Assembly (NCBI GenBank): GCA_016711705.1
Contig: JADJSK010000006.1
Location: 62,001-126,000 of the forward strand
Length of the DNA stretch: 64,000 nt
Direction of reading: 5' to 3'
From: Candidatus Brachybacter algidus
Lineage (GTDB): Bacteria > Bacteroidota > Bacteroidia > Chitinophagales > Saprospiraceae
In this document: positions 25,666 to 34,700 of the stretch, piece by piece
Position numbering within the stretch: position 1 is the stretch's first letter
Layout of the letters: each line of letters opens with the position of its first letter
Made by a program: the position numbers and the translations under genes
Notes under the pieces: model-generated
Databases searched by the model: none
What the model was told of the DNA's origin: nothing
What the model saw: only the letters and a program-made list of their open reading frames with translations

Positions 25666-26157
25666 ATGCGGGTATTATACATGATATTATTTTTGCTCAT
25701 TTGCCGTATCACTTCCGGTCAGATCATCATCTCTCAGCAGGTTTTTGCTTCGGGGGGCACGAGTGGAATTTCACCTAGTATGTCGATCAATGGCACATTG
25801 GGAGAGTCTTTCATATTTGGTAATATGAATTCTATTGTATCATTCCATCAAGGGTTTAACTCAGGTATACTTGACCAGTCTTTAAGTACCATTGGAATTG
25901 AACATCAAAAATATACAGTAAGGTACTTTCCAAACCCTGCCTATAATTTCCTAAATGTAAAATGGGATCCAGCTCTGTTGATCCATTATGTGCTGATATC
26001 AGATATGCAGGACATAATAGTAAGAAAAGAGATAGTACTTAAAAATTCCGAAATACAACTCCAACTTCCAAAGATGTCTCCGGGAACTTACTCAATCAAA
26101 TTTATAACAGAACGAGGACATAGAATCCTTGCAGGATATTTTATTCATCAAAATTAA
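25666..26157 (+). CDS. Small T9SS type A sorting-domain protein
   Basis: A 163-residue secreted protein. After the signal peptide (MRVLYMILFLLICRITSGQ) comes a short Gly/Ser-rich segment (ISQQVFASGGTSGISPSMSINGTLGESFIFGN...FHQGFNSGI), a pattern often seen at the front of T9SS cargo in this phylum. The last 75 residues are a sorting domain: VRYFPNPAYNFLNVKWDPA...MSPGTYSIKFITERGHRILAGYFIHQN. Little is left besides the sorting domain, so it may be an accessory surface piece. It starts 37 bases from the divergent kinase gene and is followed after 11 bases by the collagen-like gene, probably one transcript. Confidence 0.8.
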   Translation: MRVLYMILFLLICRITSGQIIISQQVFASGGTSGISPSMSINGTLGESFIFGNMNSIVSFHQGFNSGILDQSLSTIGIEHQKYTVRYFPNPAYNFLNVKWDPALLIHYVLISDMQDIIVRKEIVLKNSEIQLQLPKMSPGTYSIKFITERGHRILAGYFIHQN

Positions 26158-26168
26158 TTTCAAATAAG

Positions 26169-28340
26169 ATGCGTAGTTATTTACTTATTTCATGTTTTCT
26201 CTCTTTTGCATTGATAGCTATTGGACAGACACCGGATTTCATAAATTACCAAGCTGTAATTCGAGATAAGAATGGAACTTCTATTAAGGATGCGGATGTT
26301 AAGGTCGACATATCAATTACTACAAAAGGAGGAGATTTTAACAAGTCTTATTCAGTAAAAACCAATGATTTTGGAGTCATAAATTTACAAATTGGCGGTC
26401 CGGAGCTTAAAGAAATAGATTGGTCGAAAGGTGGAGCAAATGTCAATGTGATAGCAACCAGCCCTCAGGGAATTGTGGATCTTGGTAGTGCCTCTATCGC
26501 TACTGTGCCTTATGCCTTATTTGCTGAGAATTCAGGGAGTTCAATACCAGGTCCGGCTCCGGCGCATATATGGGAAGGAACAAAATTGAAATTTGAGAAT
26601 CCTGATGGTACTTTTGGACCCGCAGTTGAACTGAAAGGTACTGATGGCACAAGTGTTACGATCAAAGGATCTGTAGATACACCTGGTGATCTTCCTATTC
26701 CATATAATGGACTCCCTGGTGATCTTTTCATTGTAATTTCGGATGGGGGTGCATATGTTTGGAATGGTACGACCTGGAATAATTTGGGTAAAATACAAGG
26801 TCCTGCAGGTCCTCAGGGTGATAAAGGAGATAAAGGCAATGATGGGTTGAATGGTGTCCAAGGCGAAAAGGGTGATAAGGGTGATAAGGGTATACAGGGC
26901 CCTACCGGAGATCAGGGCTCTCAAGGTGAGCCCGGCGAACAAGGCGTTCCTGGTGCAACAGGCTCTCAGGGTCCACAAGGAAATCCTGGAACAGATGGGG
27001 CGCAAGGACCCGCTGGCACAGGTGTATCAATCATAGGGACTCTTGATAATCCGGGTGATTTACCGTCTATGTATAATGGGAATATTGGTGATATGTATAT
27101 CGTGTTAAGTAATGGTCATGGATATGTGTGGAACGGCACAACATGGTCAGATTCGGGACAGATTCAAGGGCCTCCGGGTCCACAAGGCTCTCAAGGCGCG
27201 CAAGGAGCACAAGGAGCACAAGGGATACAGGGAGTAGCAGGCTTAATGGGTCCCCAAGGAACTCAAGGAGCTATAGGTCCCCAAGGTAATCCTGGAGCCA
27301 CCGGATCTCAGGGTCCAATGGGCAATCAAGGTGCTGTTGGTCCCGTTGGTCCAGCCGGTCCGCAGGGAGCTATTGGCAATACCGGTCCTACAGGGAATAC
27401 CGGGGCCACGGGTGCAGCTGGACCTATTGGCCCTGCAGGTCCTCAGGGTGTTGTAGGTAATACTGGCCCAACAGGTAATCCTGGTCCTACAGGGGCTACC
27501 GGGCCGGCTGGTCCTGCTGGAGTTGCGGGAGCAACAGGCGCGCAAGGGCCCCAAGGTATTCCAGGTGCTATCGGTCCAATAGGGCCACAAGGAATACAAG
27601 GTGTTCCTGGACCGGCAGGAACATATGCTGCGGGTTCTGGAATCTTAATTAGCAACGGGACGATCAGCAACACAGGTGATACGAATGGAGCAGATGATGT
27701 CAATGACAGTGATAATTTTGGCGGAGACGTATCAGGAACTTATAATAATCTATCTATAGTGAAATTGAAAGGCAAAAATATTGATGGACTTCCAACAAAT
27801 GGACAGGTAATGGTCTATAATGGGACAGAATGGAAACATGTGACTCCGACAATATACACGGCGGGCACAGGAATAAGCATCGTATCCGGTACAGTAACAA
27901 ATACCGGTGATACAAATGCTGCAGACGACGTCAACAATTCAGACACATTTGGGGGTGATGTAGGCGGTACGTATGATAATATTTCTGTCAATAAAATAAA
28001 AGGAGTAACTGTTGGTGCTATTACACCGACCGAGGGTCAAACTTTGACGTACACCGGAGGGCAATGGAAACCTGTTACCCCTGCTAGTAGTAATATTATC
28101 TATGGGGCGGTCAATGCGAGTGGGGCAGTAATATTTGGGAGTGGATTTACAGTGGAGCAATCCGGTGAATCAATGCTGATCACTGTGACAGGAACGACAT
28201 TAACAACTTCAAACAATGTCATAACTGTGACTGCAAGAACGACGCCAAAGACTTATTCTGTGACGTACAATGCCGGTAAGGCATCGATAAACCCTGCCTC
28301 CGGAAATGCCTGGCCATGTGCATTTATGATTGCACTCTAA
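26169..28340 (+). CDS. Collagen-like surface protein
   Basis: A 723-residue secreted protein with Gly-X-Y triplets. The signal peptide is YLLISCFLSFALIAIGQT. The first domain (FINYQAVIRDKNGTSIKDADVKVDISI, about 24-125) is the beta domain that usually starts such Bacteroidota proteins. Two collagen-like stretches (about residues 210-280 and 332-484) are rich in GPQGxxG and GATG. They are separated by a repeated linker domain (GDLPxxYNGxxGDxxIVxSxGxxYVWNGTTW, twice). Two related modules with NTGDTNGADDVNDSDNFGGDV follow, and a short beta C-terminus ends AWPCAFMIAL. Collagen triplets form trimeric rods, suggesting a stalk or adhesin. No sorting domain is visible at the end. The palindrome array begins just after the stop. 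Confidence 0.88.
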   Translation: MRSYLLISCFLSFALIAIGQTPDFINYQAVIRDKNGTSIKDADVKVDISITTKGGDFNKSYSVKTNDFGVINLQIGGPELKEIDWSKGGANVNVIATSPQGIVDLGSASIATVPYALFAENSGSSIPGPAPAHIWEGTKLKFENPDGTFGPAVELKGTDGTSVTIKGSVDTPGDLPIPYNGLPGDLFIVISDGGAYVWNGTTWNNLGKIQGPAGPQGDKGDKGNDGLNGVQGEKGDKGDKGIQGPTGDQGSQGEPGEQGVPGATGSQGPQGNPGTDGAQGPAGTGVSIIGTLDNPGDLPSMYNGNIGDMYIVLSNGHGYVWNGTTWSDSGQIQGPPGPQGSQGAQGAQGAQGIQGVAGLMGPQGTQGAIGPQGNPGATGSQGPMGNQGAVGPVGPAGPQGAIGNTGPTGNTGATGAAGPIGPAGPQGVVGNTGPTGNPGPTGATGPAGPAGVAGATGAQGPQGIPGAIGPIGPQGIQGVPGPAGTYAAGSGILISNGTISNTGDTNGADDVNDSDNFGGDVSGTYNNLSIVKLKGKNIDGLPTNGQVMVYNGTEWKHVTPTIYTAGTGISIVSGTVTNTGDTNAADDVNNSDTFGGDVGGTYDNISVNKIKGVTVGAITPTEGQTLTYTGGQWKPVTPASSNIIYGAVNASGAVIFGSGFTVEQSGESMLITVTGTTLTTSNNVITVTARTTPKTYSVTYNAGKASINPASGNAWPCAFMIAL

Positions 28341-28359
28341 GAGGAAAGGTAGGTTGTTT

Positions 28360-29393
28360 GATTGAAAGCTACGTGGGAGTAAGCTTCATCGCAAGATTGC
28401 AATATTACATTGGAGAAATAATTCAACTGAAATACCAGGATTTATTAACAACAATGATTAATTAGGTCATCTGAGAGACAATCAGTTGAAAGCTACGTGG
28501 GACTAGGCTTCATCGTAATATTGCAATATTACATTAGAGGTTGAATCAATATGCATTACATTTACACTTGACTAAGAAAGATACCATAGCTCAACTGTTG
28601 GGTAATTGGCTGGAAGTAACGTGGGAGTAAGCTTCATCGCAATATTGCAATATTACATTGGAGAAATAATTCAACTGAAATACCAGGATTTATTAACAAC
28701 AATGATTAATTAGGTCATCTGAGAGACAATCAGTTGAAAGCTACGTGGGAGTAAGGTTCATCGTAATATTGCAATATTACATGAGAGGTTGAATTTATAT
28801 GAAATACATTTACACTTGACTAAGAAAGATACCATAGCTCAACTGTTGGGTAATTGGCTGGAAGTAACGTGGGACTATGCTTCATCGTAATATTGCAATA
28901 TTACATTGGAGGTGCAATGAAAATGAATTACCAAGGTATCAGATTCTTAATTTGGCAGTTAAGATCTATAGGTAGATCTGTTAAAAGTCACGGGACACTA
29001 TGCTTCATCGTAATATTGCAATATTACATTGGAGAAATAATTCAACTGAAATACCAGGATTTATTAACAACAATGATTAATTAGGTCATCTGAGAGACAA
29101 TCAGTTGAAAGCTACGTGGGACTAGGCTTCATCGTAATATTGCAATATTACATGAGAGGTGCAATGAAAATGAATTACCAAGGTATCAGATTCTTAATTT
29201 GCCAGTTAAGATCTATAAAATCACGGGACACTAAGCTTCATCGTAATATTGCAATATTACATTAGAGACCAAAATGCAAGTTTATTCTATAGCATTTATG
29301 CTTTTTATACTTTATTCGAAAGCGGTATTTACTCTGAAAAGCTTGTGGGACTAAGCTTAATCGTAATATTGCAATATTACAATCATAAACTTG
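28360..29393. repeat. Array of nine 18-bp palindromes at about 124-bp pitch (ArsR operator array)
   Basis: The palindrome GTAATATTGCAATATTAC starts at 28515, 28763, 28887, 29010, 29134, 29243 and 29363. Degenerate copies start at 28391 (two changes) and 28639 (one change). Steps are 124, 124, 124, 124, 123, 124, 109 and 120 bases. A core of about 25 bases before each copy (GTGGGACTAAGCTTCATC type) is shared. The spacers fall into families in the order A B A B C A C' D, with unrelated interiors but nearly equal length. The same 18 bases lie at 29784-29801 in front of the arsR-type gene. No credible protein is encoded. The repeat and its identity to the operator are seen directly; the function is inferred. 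Confidence 0.85.
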
Positions 29394-29443
29394 CCCCATA
29401 ACCTAAACCTAAAAACTTGGTCTCTTTAACCTCATTTACTAGT

Positions 29444-29749
29444 CTAATTCAAGCCAATCATCCCCAGAAACTTTCTCAATCTTTCGATTCTAGTGCTATC
29501 GACACGATAATAGATCTCATTTCCTTCTATTTCACCGAATATCAACCCGGCACTCCTCAATTCAGATAAATGTTGAGAAACCGTCGGCTGAGTAAGTGGC
29601 AATAAATCTACTATCTCTTTGCAATTGCAATCCACTGTGTCTAATAAATATTCTATGATGGTGATTCTAGCCGGATGGCCTAAGGCTTTTGCAATGACTG
29701 CCATTTCGTTATGCCTGTCAGGGTAATGTGAAGTTTTGCTTGCTCCCAT
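29444..29749 (-). CDS. ArsR/SmtB-family transcriptional repressor
   Basis: A 101-residue winged-helix regulator. The N-terminal helices contain AVIAKALGHPARITIIEYLL, the standard ArsR entry. Two cysteines, C41 and C43, in VDCNCKEIVDLLP sit where ArsR proteins carry the CxC arsenite/antimonite site of the third helix, so a thiophilic metal(loid) signal is plausible. Many Bacteroidota ArsR-like proteins have similar sequences, and the inducer is not proven. The recognition helix is TQPTVSQHLSELRSAGLI, followed by the wing (GEIEGNEIYYRVD). An 18-bp palindrome 34 bases upstream of the start is probably its own operator, and nine more copies lie downstream of the gene. No arsenic resistance gene is adjacent. 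Confidence 0.92.
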   Translation of the reverse strand: MGASKTSHYPDRHNEMAVIAKALGHPARITIIEYLLDTVDCNCKEIVDLLPLTQPTVSQHLSELRSAGLIFGEIEGNEIYYRVDSTRIERLRKFLGMIGLN

Positions 29750-29783
29750 TGGTATGATTTTTAAAGTTAAAAATTTGGTTGAA

Positions 29784-29801
29784 GTAATATTGCAATATTA
29801 C
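29784..29801 (-). promoter_or_regulatory. Probable autoregulatory operator of the ArsR-type gene
   Basis: GTAATATTGCAATATTAC, a perfect 18-bp palindrome, lies 34 bases upstream of the ATG at 29749, where a repressor would block the promoter. It shares the preceding ATC with the array copies when read on the minus strand. It also lies about 255 bases upstream of the divergent barrel gene, which it might influence. Confidence 0.75.
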
Positions 29802-30055
29802 GATAAAGTATCAACTTTTTTTAAATTTTTTTCCTTCAAAAATGGATTTGACATTCCTATTATCATCACATTTGAACTAACAACAAACTTCAAACAACAA
29901 AATCAATTTACAATTAATCTATAAAAGAAGTAGCCATTTTTCCATTTATTATGACATCCATGATTTCATACATTTTTAACGAGTCTTGGTTTTGTGTGAA
30001 GTAAGAATTTAAAGGAATTTCCATATTTATATTTAGCATAAATTCGACAATAGCA

Positions 30056-31723
30056 TTGAAGTATCTTTTTACAATTAACCTGATCATTTTTTGCCTCCTG
30101 GATACTTACTCTCAGGATAAAAAAGATTTTAAGATTTCCGGTGGCTTCAGTGCCGGAGGGGAATTGTATGATGTATCAGGAATTCCTGAAAGAAGAAGTC
30201 CCTATTCTTACAACGTGAATGGTTATGTAGTTTTTTCTTACAAAGATTTTAGCCTCCCTGTTTCAGCCAGTTATAGAGATGCACAGTTCAGCTATGATTA
30301 TACCTTCAATAGATTTGGAATTACACCTACTTATAAATGGATAAAATTGCACCTCGGTTGGAGTAATCTAAATTTTTCACCTTATACTTATTCCGGTCGG
30401 CCCTTCTATGGAATCGGAATTGAATTGACTCCTGGTATATTTTATTTTGGAGCTATGGCCGGCAAGATCAGAAATCCTTTAGCCATAAGAGATACACTAG
30501 TATATGGTGCATCATTGGTTCCTTCTTACGACCGTAAATTAAAAGGAATTAAAGTTGGGTTAAGAAAAGCAAAAAATAAGCTGGAATTAATGGCTGTTAA
30601 GATCGAAGATGATCCCGAAAGTTTCGAGTATCCGGATAATTATACCCAGACATATGGCTATCAAGTTTTAACGCCGAAAGAAAATATCTGTATAGGCCTC
30701 AATGGTGCTATTACATTATTTAAAAGGTTAGATATTTATGCAAATACAGGTGTTAGCGCTTTTACTGCAGATCGGAATGACTCCCTACTTATTACATATG
30801 GATCTGAAGTTCCTTCCTTTATCAAAGGAATTTTTCAAGCTAATACTTCCAGCCGAATCACTTTAGCCGGAGACGGAGGAGCCAATTTTAGATTTAAGGG
30901 ACATAAAATTGGTTTTAAATACAGAAGAGTTGACCCTTTTTATGCTACTCTTGCCACAAATTATTTTCAGAATGATCTGGAGCAATATACCTTCATTCTC
31001 GGCACTCAATTCTGGAAAAGAAAGGTAAGATTGGACGGCCAATTGGGCATCGAACATAACAATCTTACTAAATTAAGAACCAATACCACTGATAGAATTA
31101 TTGGTAATTTAAATGCAAACATTAATTTTTCTGAAAAACTCCAGACAAGCCTTCAATACTCCAATTTCCAGACCGAATCAGTAAATGAAATTCTACAACT
31201 AAATGACACCTTACGTTTCGTTTCTTCCTCCAATAATTATGGCCTTTACACTAATTATTTAATTAAAAAGGACAGTCGCCAACTCACATTTAATTTATTC
31301 ATTAATTATAATACAGTAAGGGATCAAAGCGAATTCGAACAAATAGGTGATGTAAACATCTTCAGTGCAGGCCTTGCACATGGTTATACTTTTGAAGAAA
31401 ATGACTTGTCTCTTTTTCCATCAATTAATTATAATCAATATAATTATCGGGGCATCTCCCAGGTTCGCTATGGTGGTGGTATTAAAATCAACAAAAAATT
31501 CTTTGACAAAAGACTTTCTTTAAGTTTGGGAACCAATTTATTCACCAATAAATACGATGGCCTCAATGATGGCTGGTCTTCCAATTTTGCACTCAATACC
31601 GTCTTCAAAGTAGGACGCAAAAGTTCACTTGCCCTCAACAACACCTTTCGAATCCAAAACAGCACAGTCAATAGATCTTTCAGAGAGGTCAGATCCGTAT
31701 TGCGTTATAATCACAGATTTTAA
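30056..31723 (+). CDS. Outer membrane beta-barrel protein
   Basis: A 555-residue secreted protein predicted to form an outer-membrane barrel. The signal peptide (YLFTINLIIFCLLDTYSQ) starts from a TTG at 30056; no upstream in-frame ATG is seen. The mature protein alternates short beta strands with turns throughout: YVVFSYKDFSLPVSASYRDAQFSY, WIKLHLGWSNLNFSPYTYSGRPF, GIELTPGIFYFGAMAGKI. It ends with an aromatic strand, REVRSVLRYNHRF, terminating in Phe as barrels do. No POTRA or plug domain is present. The giant TANFOR protein follows after 11 bases, so the two are probably co-expressed, with the barrel perhaps anchoring the partner (inference). Confidence 0.75.
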   Translation: MKYLFTINLIIFCLLDTYSQDKKDFKISGGFSAGGELYDVSGIPERRSPYSYNVNGYVVFSYKDFSLPVSASYRDAQFSYDYTFNRFGITPTYKWIKLHLGWSNLNFSPYTYSGRPFYGIGIELTPGIFYFGAMAGKIRNPLAIRDTLVYGASLVPSYDRKLKGIKVGLRKAKNKLELMAVKIEDDPESFEYPDNYTQTYGYQVLTPKENICIGLNGAITLFKRLDIYANTGVSAFTADRNDSLLITYGSEVPSFIKGIFQANTSSRITLAGDGGANFRFKGHKIGFKYRRVDPFYATLATNYFQNDLEQYTFILGTQFWKRKVRLDGQLGIEHNNLTKLRTNTTDRIIGNLNANINFSEKLQTSLQYSNFQTESVNEILQLNDTLRFVSSSNNYGLYTNYLIKKDSRQLTFNLFINYNTVRDQSEFEQIGDVNIFSAGLAHGYTFEENDLSLFPSINYNQYNYRGISQVRYGGGIKINKKFFDKRLSLSLGTNLFTNKYDGLNDGWSSNFALNTVFKVGRKSSLALNNTFRIQNSTVNRSFREVRSVLRYNHRF

Positions 31724-31734
31724 ATATAATAAGA

Positions 31735-34700
31735 ATGAAAAAGAATAAATTTAGCATACTTATTATTATATCTACATTCTTTTGTAGCGCTCTTTTAAGT
31801 CAGCGACCTCTCGAGGTAATTATCAATTTTTTTCCGCCCTATCCACGTGAATTTTCAGCATATTTTAATGATCCTCAGAATTACAGTATCACAGTAATTA
31901 ACCATACAGATGTAGAACAAACTGTCTTCTTTCTTGGGGAATTAAAGGGAACTTACAATGGCGTTTTAATTAAAACATTGGATCAATTTAAATCCGATAT
32001 CCCTGTCATTATTGCAGCTAATGCAGTAGTAAATCTCTCTGGTGATCAAATTGGTAATTTGTACCAGGATGCATCCTTTGGAGACTTTATTATTGAAGGT
32101 ATTCCGCCTCAGGATCTCAATCTTAATGGTATGCTGCCCGAGGGAGAATATGTATGGTGTATCAATGCATATGATTATAATTCTGAATTTACGCCCTTAT
32201 CCATTGGATGTTCTGCCCCATTTTCTATTTATTATGGTGATCAAATCACATTCATTGCTCCTTATGAAGAAGAGGTTGTTGAAAATCAGGTATTTCCAAT
32301 TCAATATAACGCAAATATTTCTGACCCAACCAAAAGAGCCCAATTGGAATATGAGATCAAAATGATCGACCTTACTGAATACCCTGATGCAGACCTGGAT
32401 TTGTTATTTCTAGACGGAAGTGCACAACCAGTGCTTGAAGTTGAAAATGAGGAAGAACTTTATATCTATAATGATGATGGAGCTGCAATAGAATTAGAAG
32501 AGGGGCACCATTATGGCATCCGTATTAAGGCAATTGATCCATTTGGGGAAGTACAATTTGCAAATAATGGCTATTCAGAAATACGCACCTTTTGGTTTGG
32601 ATTTAATCCCAATGATGTGGAGGAAGAGGAAGAAAATGGCAGCGACTGTTACCAAAATTGTAATTATACGGCTCGGATTCCAAAGACTAACGCCGGAGAT
32701 GCTACATCCTTTGCTGAGTGGAAGATCGGGTATTTTACAATGGAAGACATCCAGGCGAATTCAACAGTATCTAATGAGTATGAAGGTACAGCAACTATTA
32801 AAATACCATGGTTAGATGATCTTAAAGTGGCAGTTCAATTTAACAATATTAAGGTAAATAGCCAGGGTAGAGTTTGGTCCGGAAATGCCAAAGGTATAGA
32901 TGAAAGCAATAACGCCTATGATCTTGGAGATATCTATAACACTCTTTTCGTAGGAAATTCTGAGTGCCCTTCTGCCACCATCGCTGCTATTTCTGATGAT
33001 ATATCCACGGCCAGAAATGTCGCCAATTTAATAGCTGGGCAGCCATCAGGACTTCCATTAGGTATAAATCAAACTATCCAGGGAAGGCAATTCACCTTAG
33101 GCATCATAGATATGAATTTTGAACCGGATAGGGCAAATATGGCCATGCTCTCTGTGGTGGACATGCAATCTCTTGCGGAAGACTTGTGGATCAGTGTAGC
33201 CGGTAATGATATGTGTCTTACTCCTGATGGCATCGGTGGTGAGTACATCCTGCATCAGGCCTTCGAAACTCAGAGCATAGGTTTTGGCAATCTTGTGGTT
33301 AAGACTTACGGAGGTATGGGTGACGAGGAATTGATCAAACAAAACTATTGCTTCCTGGAAGTTAATTGTGATGGCATCAGAACAGTTGCCCTTCGCGGAG
33401 AAGTCAATTTCCCTCGTTCGACGATCGTTCCCGATAAGAATGGAAATATCGGTGCCGGTAAGGCCAAAGCTTATTTCGAAATGACGCTTGATTTCAGAGA
33501 TGATCCTACCACTAGTCCATATGCTTACAACGGAGAAGGTGACCAACAAGGCACCCATCTCATGTTGGGGCTGTCGATGGACCCTTTTCAGATCAAAGGA
33601 CTGGAGGGTTGGACCTTCGCACCAGAAAATGGAATTATGGACATGTCAGACCTTGAAAATCCGGATAATATTGTTTTTCCTCCGGAATATGATCTTTCTT
33701 CGATCGGAGGTGGTGATGTCCAATTAATAAATACGTGGCGTGGATTTCATTTTTCAAACATTCAATTATTTGCTCCAAAACAATTTTCAAAAGGTCCACG
33801 ACAAGGAGCCTTTTTTAGCAATGTCATTCTCGATCCTGATATCACCATGGATGCCGGTATCATTGGTTTATTGTCAGTTGGTGATGGAAATTTTGAAGGA
33901 TGGGGTTTTTCTATTGATACCTTCAAATTGCACATCGTTCAGAACACTTTTATTAATGGACAAATGCTCGGCAAAGTCAATCCCCCTATCACCGGCGACA
34001 TAGATTATATTAAATACAAAGCCATTTTGGATAAAAATGAGGATGATGACTTTAGATTCTACGCCGTTGCTATGCCGGATACATTAATTAGTGTTCCTAT
34101 CAGCGTTGCAAAAGCTGCTCTTTGTCCAAATTCTTATGTAACATTCACGCTCGATCCTGACCATTCCTCCATTTCTACCTTTCTCAAAGGGCAAATGGTC
34201 ATGGATGTGATTGAAAATCTACCTGCTGAAATTGAGCTGCCGGATATTATACCCGGGTTTCAGATTCGATTGGCTGATTTTCAGCTGAATTATAATTCTA
34301 CTCAGGGTTTTGTTACGCCGGATATGGTGGCAGATGGCACGGGTTCTGCATTTGGATTCGGAATAGAAATTCAGGATGCTACATGTGGTGACCTATATTC
34401 AGGCCCAATATTTGAATTTGAAGGCTTCGAAGGTTATGAATATGATGTGTCTGATATGCACGACCTGTTGACCATTGGCCTGCCGAGTGAAGACTATGCC
34501 ATGCAAGAAAATATTGACGGATTTCCCATCAGCATTAATGACATAGAAATTGGATTTAGTGGAAAAGACATTAGTCTGGACTTTGATCTAGATCTTAACC
34601 TATCAGCTGAACCACTTTCTATCATGATAGGGACGAGGCTCAACCTTATCAGTCGTATTTCTACAAATGCACAGGGTATAGATAGATTTAATATAAAACG

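Noticed and set aside
26796..27620. Collagen-like GXY tract as a phage tail fibre
   Set aside because: The gene has a signal peptide and T9SS/two-component neighbours and no phage genes nearby; a surface protein fits better.
28854..29084. Short plus-strand open frame of 76 codons
   Set aside because: It is a translation of the palindrome array (repeated CFIVILQYYIG); there is no other support for a protein.
28360..29393. CRISPR-like array
   Set aside because: Repeats are palindromes with a 124-bp pitch and spacers recur in families; no cas genes are nearby and the spacing is far longer than CRISPR spacers.
29444..29749. Arsenic resistance operon
   Set aside because: Only the regulator is present; no arsenate reductase, arsenite pump or methyltransferase gene is in the window.
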